The notes below the pieces were generated by a model, which was given only the letters and a program-made list of their open reading frames with translations, was not told the origin of the DNA and searched no databases. Shown here piece after piece: positions 1 to 9,841 of a stretch of DNA of 64,000 bases. The position numbers and the translations under genes are program-made. Numbering within the stretch: position 1 is the stretch's first letter; each line of letters begins with the position of its first letter. This stretch comes from Methanoregula sp. PtaB.Bin085 (GTDB taxonomy: Archaea; Halobacteriota; Methanomicrobia; Methanomicrobiales; Methanospirillaceae): assembly GCF_002067035.1 (NCBI RefSeq), contig NZ_MVQB01000043.1, positions 1 to 64,000 on the forward strand, written 5' to 3'.

Positions 1-1
1 G

Positions 2-247
2 AAAAATTCTATTGAGCTCTATTACATCCTCGAGGGAACCGGCGAGATGCACATCGGGGTCCGGTCCGCTCCGGTGCACCCCGGCCAAATCGTCCTCATC
101 CCGAAAGGCAGGAGGCAGTTCATCAGAAATACCGGTTTAAAGGACCTTGTCTTCCTCTGCATCGTCAGCCCGAAGTGGCAGGCCGCAGACGAGGAGCTGG
201 CGGATGAAAGCAGTCCGCCTCCCCCCGGAAAAAACCGCCGTAAATAA
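2..247 (+). CDS. Cupin-domain protein, C-terminal part (start outside window)
   Basis: The reading frame is open from the first bases of the window and ends at TAA 245-247, so only the last 81 residues are present. The fragment reads YYILEGTGEMHIG, then PGQIVLIPKGRRQFIRNTG, which is the second half of a small beta-barrel cupin: an acidic turn, a glycine-proline turn and a late strand before a charged tail. Cupins of this size usually bind a metal or a small ligand. The upstream histidine motif that would show metal binding is outside the window, so no substrate can be named. The Pro-rich, Lys-rich tail (SPPPPGKNRRK) is probably disordered. Confidence 0.7.
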   Translation, partial: KNSIELYYILEGTGEMHIGVRSAPVHPGQIVLIPKGRRQFIRNTGLKDLVFLCIVSPKWQAADEELADESSPPPPGKNRRK

Positions 248-366
248 TGAAACCGGAGAGAGGTCGCGCGTTGTGGCCTTTCGTCTCCCGGGAGTATTTT
301 TCCTGTGGCAGGATATCCATGGAATACCGGTGCCGGAGGGCTGCACAAAAAACAGGGTGCCGGGGA

Positions 367-957
367 TCAGTTCCAGTAATTCGCGATAAAAAGTTTCGAC
401 GACCGGATCGTGCCGGTACCGAACCGGAGCGCCAGCGGCACGATGAGAAGCGTGACGATGACGTTGCCTGCAAACCACGTGAGAAAGATACCAGTGATAC
501 CGGCTGTCGTCACGAGTGAGAGGGTGAATGCCCCCCATGCTGCCCCCGCAAGGTTATTGAGGAGGACGGCAAAGAGGATCACGATCGTCCAGTCCCGTCG
601 TTCAGGAAGGGAGAGATCGACATCGAACATCCGGGTAGCTGCAAGCGGTATCAGCGTCTGCACAAGCCCGGCTGCCGCCCAGATGACAGCAATCTCCGGG
701 TGCTGCACGAGTTCGGGCGTGGTCAGAAGACCGCCGAGAAGAGATCCGGCGTACGCCGCGATTGCCCCGTACAGACCGAACCAGAGGGCGAACAGGACCA
801 TGAAGGCGACGGCTATATAGACCGGGGAAACACCGCTGGTGCCGGTTGCAAAGAACGTAACCGAGGCCCACGCGAGCACGGTGTCAATGATGATGAGGAG
901 GAGGGTCAGGATGACCAAGGAATAGGTGGGTTCCTGTTTCTGTCTCACGGGTTTCAC
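367..957 (-). CDS. Multi-pass membrane protein (MASE1- or ECF-S-like)
   Basis: A 196-residue protein made almost wholly of hydrophobic segments: about residues 12-36, 45-75, 88-108, 122-140 and 145-178. No catalytic motif is visible. The pattern of short loops, Gly/Ala-rich helices and an Asn-Asn-Leu-Ala-Gly-Ala stretch near residue 135 resembles MASE1-type sensor membrane domains or substrate-binding subunits of ECF transporters, but the resemblance is too weak to choose. The start is GTG (957-955) with a GAAGGTGA-type ribosome site just upstream. It is divergent from the histidine kinase that follows, and the 273-bp spacer between them holds TATA-like stretches (about 1132-1142 and 1169-1178) facing the kinase. 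Confidence 0.6.
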   Translation of the reverse strand: MKPVRQKQEPTYSLVILTLLLIIIDTVLAWASVTFFATGTSGVSPVYIAVAFMVLFALWFGLYGAIAAYAGSLLGGLLTTPELVQHPEIAVIWAAAGLVQTLIPLAATRMFDVDLSLPERRDWTIVILFAVLLNNLAGAAWGAFTLSLVTTAGITGIFLTWFAGNVIVTLLIVPLALRFGTGTIRSSKLFIANYWN

Positions 958-1230
958 CTTCTTTACTTCTTGGGTTTTGTCCTAAAAAGCGTTTTACCCC
1001 AAATTACCGGCATGAGACATTCAGGGCACCGCAACAGCCCCGGACAGTTCCGGGCTGCCGGCACTTCAGAGAGAGCGGGTGTACATGCCTCACGTACTGA
1101 TCGCTTTTTACCCCCTCTTCCCGATACAGGCTTTTATTATATCCTGCACCAACAGGATTACAAAGGGGTTTAAAAAACCCGTAAAATACAGTAGAACCGT
1201 CCTCACCGATCAAACACCAGGAGTCCCGGG

Positions 1231-3444
1231 ATGATGCCGAAAGGGCTGGCAGATAAAAAAGAGTTCAGAAACCGCAGGCCGGACACCTGGCTCATTATCG
1301 GGATACTTCTGATCATCGCCGGCGGCATTGCGCTGAACCTCTGGATGGCACAGAAAGAGGACCGCAGCCTTCGCGGTGACCTGCTCGCGAAGAGCAGGCT
1401 CGTGAAAGTCGGGTTTGATACGGATGACCTGGAAAGCCTGAACGGAACGCCCGCGGACCTGTCATCCCCCGCGTACATTGCCGCAAAACAGCAGCTGATG
1501 CGGGTGAGGTTTGCCGATCCGCCGATCCGGTTCGTGTATCTTATGAAACAGCGGCCGGATGGCACTGTGGTTTTCCTTGCCGATTCCGAACCGCCGGAGT
1601 CAGAGAATTACTCGCCGCCGGGGCAGGAATATCCCGAGGCGTCGGAAGAGATGCTGTCGGTATTCGCCACGGGAGTGGAGACCACAGAAGGCCCGTTGTC
1701 CGACCGGTGGGGGACCTGGGTGAGCAGTCTCACCCCGGTCACAGACCCGAAGACCGGTTCGGTTATCGCCGTGCTCGGCATGGACATGGATGCCCGCGAC
1801 TGGAACATCATGATGTTCGAAGCATGCCTGCCGGTGATCATCGCCACCCTTATCCTCCTGTTCCTCCTGCTGGTCTTCACGTATGCCCACGAAATGAACG
1901 AGAGGGAGCGCCGGATCCTCGAGGAATCGCACCGGGAGATTCGGGAATCCGAACACCGGCTCAACGATATCATCAACTTCCTCCCGGATGCAACGTTTGT
2001 CATCGATCGCGGGGGCCGCGTCATCACCTGGAACCGGGCAATGGAGGAGATGACCGGCGTCAAAGCCGGTGACATCCTCGGCAAAGGCGATTTCGAGTAT
2101 GCCCTGCCGTTCTACAAAAAACGGCGACCGCTCCTGATCAACCTCGTGCTGGAGCCGGATAACACGATCATCCGGCAATATACCGGGGGTGTCCACCGGC
2201 AGGGAGATTTTCTGGTCACGGAAACAGATACTGATCTCGTGCGGCCTGACGGTTCCCATGCCTTCCTCGCGGCACGGGCATCACCACTCCGTGACGTGGA
2301 CGGGAACATTGTCGGAGCAATCGAATCGATCCGGGACATCACCTTCCGGAAGAAAGCCGAACTCGAACTGAAGTCACGGGAAGATCGGCTCCGCCTCATC
2401 CTGATGAATATCAACGATGGCCTCCTTATCCATCGCATTTCACAGGACGGTCCGCAGGATATCCTGGAAGTAAACGACCGCATCTGCCAGCTCCTCGGGT
2501 ACTCCCGTCAGGAACTCCTGAGGATGTCAATCCAGGATATCGACGTACCCGAACAGCAAAAGAACGTGGCCGCCCTTGCCGGCGAGCTCTTTGCACGGAA
2601 GCATATCATATTCGAGACCGAGTATTTCAACAAGGCCAGGCAGCGGATCCCGGTCGAGATCAGCGCAAGCCTCTTCGAGATGGACAACCAGCCCGCTATC
2701 CTTGCGATCGTGAGAGACATCACGGAGAGAAAGATCCTCGAGTCCGAGATGGAACATCACACAGCCGAGCTGCACCGGTTCTCCCAGACACTCCAGCATG
2801 TCAACAACAAACTCAACCTGATGAACCGGATCACACGGCACGACATCCTCAACCAGCTCACGGCTATCGTCGGATACCTTGACCTGATGAAGGAGAAGGT
2901 TACCGATCCCGGGCTGCAGGATTACATCGCTATCGAGCTCCGTGCAGCGAAGAATATCGAGGACCAGATCATGTTCACCAAGGACTACCAGGATATTGGC
3001 TCCCAGTCTCCCCGGTGGTTCGATCTCAGGAGTGTTATCCGCTCTGCAGCGGAGAAACTCACCCTTTCCCCTGTAACGCTCTCGGTCGATACAGGCCCCT
3101 CACAGATCTATGCCGACCCGATGTTCGAGAAGGTGTTCTATACGCTCTTCGAGAACACAATCCGCCACGGCCGGAACGTGACGGCCATCACGATCTCCGC
3201 TGCTGAAAAAGACTCCCGGCTCGTCATCGTCTACGAAGACAACGGGGGCGGTGTGCCGGCCGGGCATAAAGAGGATATCTTCAACCGGAAATATTTCAGG
3301 CACACCGGCTTCGGGCTGTTCCTGTGCCGGACGATCCTGGGTATCACGGGTATCATCATCCGTGAGACCGGCGAACCGGAGAAAGGCGTGAGGTTCGAGA
3401 TCCTGGTGCCCGCAGATGCATACCGTATGGAACCACCGGTATGA
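1231..3444 (+). CDS. Membrane-bound PAS sensor histidine kinase
   Basis: 737 residues. A first membrane helix (about 20-38) and a second (about 190-215) bracket an extracytoplasmic sensor region of roughly 150 residues, the layout of Cache-type sensors. Two PAS domains follow (about 245-370 and 385-505), each ending in the usual GAIESIRDIT / LAIVRDITERK PAC segment. The dimerisation/phosphoacceptor box reads RITRHDILNQL with the likely phosphorylated His at 537, a variant typical of Methanomicrobiales kinases. The ATPase domain shows NTIRHG (N box), EDNGGGVP (G1) and GFGLFLC (G2). It ends without a receiver domain and no response regulator lies nearby, so its partner is unknown. GGAG lies 7-10 bases before the ATGATG start. 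Confidence 0.88.
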   Translation: MMPKGLADKKEFRNRRPDTWLIIGILLIIAGGIALNLWMAQKEDRSLRGDLLAKSRLVKVGFDTDDLESLNGTPADLSSPAYIAAKQQLMRVRFADPPIRFVYLMKQRPDGTVVFLADSEPPESENYSPPGQEYPEASEEMLSVFATGVETTEGPLSDRWGTWVSSLTPVTDPKTGSVIAVLGMDMDARDWNIMMFEACLPVIIATLILLFLLLVFTYAHEMNERERRILEESHREIRESEHRLNDIINFLPDATFVIDRGGRVITWNRAMEEMTGVKAGDILGKGDFEYALPFYKKRRPLLINLVLEPDNTIIRQYTGGVHRQGDFLVTETDTDLVRPDGSHAFLAARASPLRDVDGNIVGAIESIRDITFRKKAELELKSREDRLRLILMNINDGLLIHRISQDGPQDILEVNDRICQLLGYSRQELLRMSIQDIDVPEQQKNVAALAGELFARKHIIFETEYFNKARQRIPVEISASLFEMDNQPAILAIVRDITERKILESEMEHHTAELHRFSQTLQHVNNKLNLMNRITRHDILNQLTAIVGYLDLMKEKVTDPGLQDYIAIELRAAKNIEDQIMFTKDYQDIGSQSPRWFDLRSVIRSAAEKLTLSPVTLSVDTGPSQIYADPMFEKVFYTLFENTIRHGRNVTAITISAAEKDSRLVIVYEDNGGGVPAGHKEDIFNRKYFRHTGFGLFLCRTILGITGIIIRETGEPEKGVRFEILVPADAYRMEPPV

Positions 3445-3583
3445 AACCCCGGGCACTACACCCCGGGAGATGTCGTTCCGCTGTTCCGGGCTACCGGATC
3501 CTGCCCGGCGTTTCCCAAATTCTTAAGTAATCCCGGGCCGACTGTCATCATACCAGCTTGCCGTATTCCGGCATTTCCACAGT

Positions 3584-6136
3584 ATGACCCTTCCTGATAT
3601 CGATTCGGTTGCCGGCCTGTCCGTCCAGGAAGCTGCAAAGAAACTCCGGGCCGACGGGTTCAACGAAATCGCCGACTCGCGCCATACGAGCACGTTCCAA
3701 ATCATCGTCGGGGTCATCAGGGAGCCGATGTTCATCCTGCTCGTTGCGAGCGGGCTCATCTATTTCGTTCTCGGCGACATTTCCGAAGGCCTGATGCTCC
3801 TGAGCTTCGTCGTCCTTGTCATCGGCATCACCGTGTATCAGGAACGGAAGACCGAGCGGGCGCTCGAGGCGCTGCAGAATCTCTCGAGCCCGCGGGCGCT
3901 CGTCATCCGGGATCATGAACAGATGCGCATCCCCGGCCGGGAGGTCGTCTGCGGCGATATGCTCATTCTTGCGGAGGGTGACAGGGTGCCCGCAGACGGC
4001 ATCCTGCTCTATTCCAACAATATAATGGTGGACGAGTCCCTGCTGACCGGGGAGTCTGTTCCGGTCCGGAAGACCGCATGGCGCGAGGGTCTGCCTCCCG
4101 CACGGCCCGGTGGTAACGGCCAGCCCGCAGTCTTCTCCGGCACGCTCGTCGTGCAGGGCCAGGGCCTTGCAGAGGTCAGGGCGACCGGGGCGCGGACCGA
4201 GATGGGCAGGATCGGTGTTGTACTCCGGACGCTCGAGCGGGGGGATACCCGGCTGAAGACCGAGATCACCGGAATCGTCCGGACCATCGCAGTTGCCGGC
4301 CTGTTATTATGCGCTACCATCGTTGTCGTATACGGGCTGACCCGGCACGACTGGCTGGGGGGATTCCTTGCCGGTATCACGCTTGCCATGGCGATCCTGC
4401 CGGAGGAGTTTCCGGTTGTTCTGACTGTATTCCTCGCCCTCGGGGCATGGCGGATCTCCAAAAAGAATGTACTCACCCGTCAGGTGCCGGCCATTGAGAC
4501 GCTGGGCTCGGCTACGGTCCTCTGCGTGGACAAGACCGGAACGCTCACCGAGAACCGTATGGCGGTCCGCAGTTTTTTTGCCGGAGGAGATCTGTGCCGT
4601 CATGACGAGGGCGGGAAAAACCCGGTCCCGGAGACCTGCCATGAGCTGGCCGAGTACGCGATCCTTGCGTGCAAGAAGGATCCTTTCGATCCCATGGAGC
4701 GGGCACTGTTCCGGTTAAAGGAAGGAGATTTCGGCAGCACCGAGCACATCCACGCAAACTGGATTCTCGTACAGGAATATACGCTGAAACCGGACCTCCT
4801 CGCGATGTCCAATGTCTGGAGGTCGCCTGACGGGAATGATTACATCATTGCCGCAAAAGGGGCGCCGGAGGCGATCTTTGATCTCTGCCATTTCGATACC
4901 GCACAGGCAGAGGCACTCAATACGCAAATCGACGTTATGGCTGCCGACGGACTCCGTGTGCTGGGCGTTGCAAAGGCCTCGTTCACCCGCGCCCGTCTGC
5001 CCGGGGAGCAGCACGATTTCACCTTCACCTTCCTCGGTCTTGTCGGGTTTGCCGATCCGGTCCGGCCGCAGGTGAAGGATGCGATTAGCATCTGCTATTC
5101 CGCAGGAATCCGTGTGATCATGATCACTGGTGATTACCCGCTGACAGCCATGAACATCGCCCGGCAGATCGGCCTTGCAGGTGCGGACCGCTGCCTGACC
5201 GGTGCTGAGATGGAGGTGATGGGTACGGAGGAACTTCACCGGCAGATCACCGGATTCACGATCTTTGCCCGGGTCGTCCCCGAGCAGAAACTCCATATTA
5301 TCGATGCGCTGAAGGCAAACGGGGACGTGGTCGCGATGACCGGCGACGGGGTGAACGATGCGCCTGCCCTGAAATCGGCTGACATCGGGATCGCCATGGG
5401 CGGGAGGGGAACGGACGTTGCACGGGAAGCCTCTTCACTTGTCCTGCTCGATGACAACTTCACATCCATTGTTTCGGCTGTCCGGCTCGGCAGGAGGATC
5501 TACGACAACATCAGGAAGGCCATGGCCTACGTCATCTCGGTCCACGTCCCGATTGCCGGCATGTCGCTCGTCCCGGTAATCCTGAACATGCCGCTCATCC
5601 TCCTGCCGGTCCATATCGTTTTCCTCGAGCTGATCATCGACCCGGCCTGCTCCATCGTCTTCGAGTCGGAGAAGGAGGAAGCCGATGTCATGCACCGCCC
5701 GCCCCGACGGGTGGATGAGCGCCTGTTTACGAAACGGAGCATCCTTCTCAGTATCCTGCAGGGCACGGTCGTGCTCATGGTTGTGATGGGCGTCTACTTC
5801 ATGGCCCTTGCACGGGGATTCGGGGAGCCGGAGACGAGGACACTCGCCTTCACCGCGATTGTCTTTGCGAACCTCTCCCTCATCCTGACGAACCGGTCAT
5901 GGCAGGAGACGATCACTTCAACGATCCGCACGCCGAACCGGGCGCTGGTGTGGGTCTTTTCCCTCACACTCGTCTGCCTGGCGCTGGTACTCTTCGTTCC
6001 CGCCCTGCGAGAACTCTTCCGGTTCGGCCCGGTCCCGCTTCCCGATCTCGTTATGTGCGCAGCGGCCGGAGGCGCAAGTGTCACCTGGTTTGAGATCTAC
6101 AAGCTCTGGAACAGGAAGAACGGTACGACAGCCTAA
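3584..6136 (+). CDS. Cation-transporting P-type ATPase (P2 / calcium-type)
   Basis: An 850-residue ATP-driven cation pump of the cytoplasmic membrane. In order: N-terminal cation-ATPase domain with VQEAAKKLRADGFNE, two membrane helices, the actuator domain with LTGES (about 153), helices 3-4 with the ion-site sequence PEEFP, the phosphorylation motif DKTGTLTEN with Asp316, the nucleotide-binding KGAPE (about 425), the hinge MTGDGVNDAPALKSADIGIAMG (about 585), and a six-helix C-terminal half. PEEFP replaces the PEGLP of animal calcium pumps and is seen in a prokaryotic subgroup of P2 pumps. Calcium or manganese is therefore a reasonable guess for the ion, but the sequence alone does not settle it. 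The next gene is also a metal transporter. Confidence 0.9.
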   Translation: MTLPDIDSVAGLSVQEAAKKLRADGFNEIADSRHTSTFQIIVGVIREPMFILLVASGLIYFVLGDISEGLMLLSFVVLVIGITVYQERKTERALEALQNLSSPRALVIRDHEQMRIPGREVVCGDMLILAEGDRVPADGILLYSNNIMVDESLLTGESVPVRKTAWREGLPPARPGGNGQPAVFSGTLVVQGQGLAEVRATGARTEMGRIGVVLRTLERGDTRLKTEITGIVRTIAVAGLLLCATIVVVYGLTRHDWLGGFLAGITLAMAILPEEFPVVLTVFLALGAWRISKKNVLTRQVPAIETLGSATVLCVDKTGTLTENRMAVRSFFAGGDLCRHDEGGKNPVPETCHELAEYAILACKKDPFDPMERALFRLKEGDFGSTEHIHANWILVQEYTLKPDLLAMSNVWRSPDGNDYIIAAKGAPEAIFDLCHFDTAQAEALNTQIDVMAADGLRVLGVAKASFTRARLPGEQHDFTFTFLGLVGFADPVRPQVKDAISICYSAGIRVIMITGDYPLTAMNIARQIGLAGADRCLTGAEMEVMGTEELHRQITGFTIFARVVPEQKLHIIDALKANGDVVAMTGDGVNDAPALKSADIGIAMGGRGTDVAREASSLVLLDDNFTSIVSAVRLGRRIYDNIRKAMAYVISVHVPIAGMSLVPVILNMPLILLPVHIVFLELIIDPACSIVFESEKEEADVMHRPPRRVDERLFTKRSILLSILQGTVVLMVVMGVYFMALARGFGEPETRTLAFTAIVFANLSLILTNRSWQETITSTIRTPNRALVWVFSLTLVCLALVLFVPALRELFRFGPVPLPDLVMCAAAGGASVTWFEIYKLWNRKNGTTA

Positions 6137-6263
6137 AGCCGGGGCGGCTGCATGACCGGACCCGGCAAAACCCGGGTTTGCTGCGTTTTTTCCATCAGGA
6201 TTCCTGCCGGTCAGGTCCTTCCATACCTTGAAGTGAGTTCAGGCCAACAGTATACGTATCGCT

Positions 6264-7223
6264 ATGAACAATTCCCCTGACAAGGAATCACTCGACCTTG
6301 CCAAGCAGAACACTGCCCGGCTCTCGGTCCTTTCCAACACCACGCTCGTTCTGATGAAGTTTGTTGTCGGGTTTGCGATCGGCTCGGTCAGCATCATCTC
6401 GGAAGCTATCCACTCATCCATGGACCTCATCGCGGCCGTGATCGCCTTCTTCTCGGTCCGGAAATCGGCAGAGCCGCCGGACACCGAGCACTCGTTCGGG
6501 CACGGGAAATTTGAGGATATTTCGGGACTAATCGAGGCCCTGCTCATCTTCGTTGCCGCGCTCCTGATCATTTACGAGGCAGGAGTCAAACTGCTCGGCC
6601 ACGAGACGCAGGAGATGCGGCCGGAGCTGCTCATTGCCGGTATCGCGGTCATGGGCATCTCGGCGATCGCCAACTGGTATGTTTCTCACCGGCTGTTCGC
6701 AATTGCAAAAGAGTCCGAGTCGATCGCTCTCGAGAGCGACGCCTGGCACCTGCGAACCGATGTATACACCTCGCTCGGGGTCTTTGCCGGGCTCATCCTG
6801 ATCAAACTCACCGGCAACCCGATCTTCGACCCGCTCGTCGCCCTCTGCGTAGCCGTCGTTATCATGAAAGCCGCGTACGATCTTACGAAACGGTCGGTTG
6901 CAGATCTCATCGATCACAGCATCCCGGCTGCGGACGAGAAGCGGATCAAGGAGATCATCCACCAGCATGCTGAGATCTACGCGGGATTCCACGATCTGAA
7001 GACCCGGCGCTCGGGCCCGGAGATCTTCATCGAGTTCCATCTCGTGGTCCCGGGAGACATCTCCGTAGTGCAGTCCCATGATCTCACCGACCACCTCGAG
7101 TCCGATCTGACCACCGAATTCCCCCGGGCGACTATCACGATCCATGTCGAGCCCTGCACCGAAGGCAAGTGCACCCGGTGCGGGGAGTTCTGCACTTTTA
7201 CACAGAAGCACCCGGACGAATAA
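6264..7223 (+). CDS. Cation diffusion facilitator (CDF) metal efflux transporter
   Basis: 319 residues, a full-length CDF protein that exports divalent metal ions in exchange for protons. Six membrane helices occupy about residues 18-205. Metal-site motifs are visible as SEAIHSSMD in helix 2 and ESDAWHLRTDVYTS in helix 5. The cytoplasmic ferredoxin-like domain spans about 213-297. The C-terminal tail is unusual: CTEGKCTRCGEFC holds four cysteines within 13 residues and may be an extra soft-metal or Zn site. The gene follows the P-type ATPase by 127 bp on the same strand, so the two may serve metal homeostasis together. No Shine-Dalgarno sequence precedes the ATG. Confidence 0.9.
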   Translation: MNNSPDKESLDLAKQNTARLSVLSNTTLVLMKFVVGFAIGSVSIISEAIHSSMDLIAAVIAFFSVRKSAEPPDTEHSFGHGKFEDISGLIEALLIFVAALLIIYEAGVKLLGHETQEMRPELLIAGIAVMGISAIANWYVSHRLFAIAKESESIALESDAWHLRTDVYTSLGVFAGLILIKLTGNPIFDPLVALCVAVVIMKAAYDLTKRSVADLIDHSIPAADEKRIKEIIHQHAEIYAGFHDLKTRRSGPEIFIEFHLVVPGDISVVQSHDLTDHLESDLTTEFPRATITIHVEPCTEGKCTRCGEFCTFTQKHPDE

Positions 7224-7338
7224 TCTTTCCGGGAGATACGGATGGTAGCCTTGTAGTGGAATACAATCCAGGCTCAAAATCCCCGATGCTTCTATTTTTT
7301 TCGCAGTCAACGCCAGGTTCATGAGCTTCTGACCCCAA

Positions 7339-7363
7339 GCGTGTCTGATCAATCATGACACGC
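7339..7363 (+). promoter_or_regulatory. Hairpin enclosing the start codon of the beta-propeller lipoprotein gene
   Basis: A perfect 7-bp inverted repeat, GCGTGTC (7339-7345) and GACACGC (7357-7363), is separated by 11 bases. The ATG start (7355-7357) sits at the loop-to-stem edge. In RNA it could hide the start codon; in DNA it could be an operator. No Shine-Dalgarno sequence is seen. Either role is inference. Confidence 0.35.
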
Positions 7364-9556
7364 AGCAGTTTCCCCCTCCTCGTGCTCATCGCCCTCGCGC
7401 TGCTGGGCGCAATCTTCGCGTCCGGCTGTACGGGGACGGTTGTGGCACCCGCAGTAACAGGGGATATCCACAAGTTCGGTTCAGCGGACGAGATCCGCGA
7501 GTACATCAGGAACAACACAGCCCTCGCAGCCAGTGAGGATGGTTACGGGTACCGCGAGGACGCTGGAATGGTCAACGGACTGCGGACTATGGCTCCCACT
7601 GCCGCCCCGGCAGCGTCCGGCATGGCCGAGTCTTCCGCGGTTGCCAAGGGAGTGTCCCAGGGAGCCTCACCAGGTTTCTGGGCCGGTTCGGCAGGCTCTG
7701 CGGACCACTCAGCGACAAATGTCCAGGTCGCGGGCGTTGACGAGCCGGACTTTGTCAAGAACGACGGAAAGTACATTTACGTGATCACCGGCCAGACACT
7801 TGCCATCGTTGACGCGTACCCGGCAGCATCTGCTTCTGTTGTCTCGCGCACTGAGATCGAGAACTCACCGCGGGACATCTTCATCGACGGCAACCGGCTC
7901 GTGCTCTTTGCAACCGGGACCGCGGAGGTGGACAATACGGAGTCCTCCGGCAATGCGGGCGGTTCTGCCAAAATGATCGCTATGGACTACTACCGCCCCT
8001 CACGGTATTCGATGCCGGTCACCCACGCGGTCTTCTACGACATCACCGACCGGGCGCACCCGAAGGTGACAAAGGACTTCACCATTGACGGTGACTACAT
8101 CGACGCCCGGCTGATCGGCCACAACCTGTACCTCGTCACCCGTGAACAGGTGTACACGTATTACCTTGACACCATCACTGCGCCCGTGGTGCGGGAAGGC
8201 ACGAAGACCGTGATCGCGCCGGATGTGTACTACTTCGACAACCCCGAGCGCCAGTACGCTTTCACGACTGTCTCCTCGTTCGACACGCAGGCGGCAAAGG
8301 AGAAGGAGGCCAAGACCTACCTCGTCGGCACCGGTAATCTCATGTACGTCTCCGAGAACGCGATGTACATCACGTACCAGAAGTACCACAACGTGTACCG
8401 TACGATGAAGGCCCAGCCCCTGATCGATGTTGAGGAGGACGTTGCCGTTTCGGGCTCCTCCGCATCCGGTGTCTCCGCTCCCGTCCTCTGGGAGGACTTC
8501 AACAGGATGAGCGAGTCCGACAAGCAGGCGTATATCCGGAAGATGAAAGACGCCGAGCAGGAGGCTGTCAGGAAGAAGGAGATCGACCAGACTACGACCG
8601 TGATCCACAAGATCGCGATCAATAACGGCGCCATCAGCTATGTTGCCCGGGGCGAAGTCCCCGGTGTTCTCGAGAGCCAGTTCTCAATGGATGAGTACAA
8701 AGGCAACCTCCGCGCTGCCACCACCTCCAACGTGTACACGACCCGGGGCTCGTACGAGTACAACAACGTCTTCGTGCTCGACTCCGGTATGAACACCATC
8801 GGCTCCCTGACCCATGTGGCCGAGCAGGAGAAGATCTACTCCGCCCGGTTCATCGGCGACCGGCTCTACCTCGTCACGTTCAAGCGGATCGACCCGTTCT
8901 TCGTGATCGACCTGTCCAGCCCGCAGGCCCCGAAGATCCTCGGCAAGCTCAAGATACCGGGGTACTCGGACTACCTGCACCCCTACGATGCAACGCACAT
9001 CATTGGCGTAGGCAAGGAGACCGCGACAAATGACTGGGGCGGCGTGTCAACAAAGGGCATCAAGCTCGCCCTCTTCGATGTCTCCGATGTTGCGAATCCG
9101 AAGCAGATCGACAAGGTCGAGATCGGCGATGCCGGTTCGGACTCCGCGGCGCTCTCGGACCACAAGGCGTTCCTGTTCAGCAGGGAGAAGAACCTGCTCG
9201 TAATCCCGGCCCGCGTTGTGAAAAACCAGGCGGTGACGACCGACAAATACGGCGGATCCCGGCCGACCATCTGGTACGGGACATACGTCTTCGGCATCAC
9301 GCCCGAGACCGGCTTTAACCTGAAGGGGACAGTCCAGCACGGCACAGACAACAGCACCTACTACTGGTACGGCAGCTCGCAGGCCGAGGTGAAGCGCTCG
9401 CTCTACATCGACAACGTGCTCTACACGCTTTCCACAAAGAGGATCCTGGCAAACTCGCTTTCGGATGTCAACACCACGATCAAGACCATCGACCTTGCGG
9501 GTGCGGACGACGTGCTTTACCCGCCGGTGCTGAACGAGAAGGCGATGGTGGAGTAA
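7355..9556 (+). CDS. Secreted beta-propeller lipoprotein (COG4880 type)
   Basis: 733 residues. Residues 1-25 form a lipoprotein signal (hydrophobic LLVLIALALLGAIFA then SGC, lipidated Cys25), so the protein is probably anchored to the outer face of the membrane. After a low-complexity Ala/Ser stretch (about 80-120) comes a long beta-propeller-like region starting AGVDEPDFVKNDGKYIYVITG, with recurrent DGNRLVLFATG, GDYIDARLIGHNLYLVTRE, GDRLYLVTFKRIDPFFVIDL and DATHIIGVGKE blades. This matches the family of archaeal and bacterial secreted C-terminal beta-propeller proteins distantly related to WD40. The function is unknown; a surface binding or scaffold role is inferred. A basic, charged linker (about 390-420) interrupts the blades. 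Confidence 0.85.
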   Translation: MTRSSFPLLVLIALALLGAIFASGCTGTVVAPAVTGDIHKFGSADEIREYIRNNTALAASEDGYGYREDAGMVNGLRTMAPTAAPAASGMAESSAVAKGVSQGASPGFWAGSAGSADHSATNVQVAGVDEPDFVKNDGKYIYVITGQTLAIVDAYPAASASVVSRTEIENSPRDIFIDGNRLVLFATGTAEVDNTESSGNAGGSAKMIAMDYYRPSRYSMPVTHAVFYDITDRAHPKVTKDFTIDGDYIDARLIGHNLYLVTREQVYTYYLDTITAPVVREGTKTVIAPDVYYFDNPERQYAFTTVSSFDTQAAKEKEAKTYLVGTGNLMYVSENAMYITYQKYHNVYRTMKAQPLIDVEEDVAVSGSSASGVSAPVLWEDFNRMSESDKQAYIRKMKDAEQEAVRKKEIDQTTTVIHKIAINNGAISYVARGEVPGVLESQFSMDEYKGNLRAATTSNVYTTRGSYEYNNVFVLDSGMNTIGSLTHVAEQEKIYSARFIGDRLYLVTFKRIDPFFVIDLSSPQAPKILGKLKIPGYSDYLHPYDATHIIGVGKETATNDWGGVSTKGIKLALFDVSDVANPKQIDKVEIGDAGSDSAALSDHKAFLFSREKNLLVIPARVVKNQAVTTDKYGGSRPTIWYGTYVFGITPETGFNLKGTVQHGTDNSTYYWYGSSQAEVKRSLYIDNVLYTLSTKRILANSLSDVNTTIKTIDLAGADDVLYPPVLNEKAMVE

Positions 9557-9564
9557 GCCGGAAA

Positions 9565-9590
9565 CCCCCTTTTTTCAGATTCATTTTTAA
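9565..9590 (+). terminator. T-rich transcription terminator after the beta-propeller gene
   Basis: Nine bases after the stop codon comes CCCCC followed by T6 (9570-9575) and T5 (9584-9588). Poly-T runs on the coding strand are the usual archaeal intrinsic termination signal. There is no clear stem-loop. Confidence 0.5.
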
Positions 9591-9841
9591 TAAAAGTTCT
9601 CGCCAACTCCTTACTCGGCCGGCATCCAACGGATACTCAGGGCGTCCTGCGAATCGTTCGAAGGATACCGCTCCTGTTGCCAGTCTGCTGACTCGCGAGA
9701 TTCTCCTGTTTTCAGGTTCACAGATGCTGGCATCCCCTCATTGATCAGACGGTTTGTTTTTCCAGCCCTCGGTTCTGATAATCCTGAGGAAGAACTGGAT
9801 AAAGGACACTCTGACAATCGTTCAGAAAAAAGTGATTGGGA

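Noticed and set aside
9611-9817. 68-codon minus-strand frame between the beta-propeller gene and the membrane protein
   Set aside because: No ribosome site or promoter, no hydrophobic or domain pattern; not enough to support a gene.
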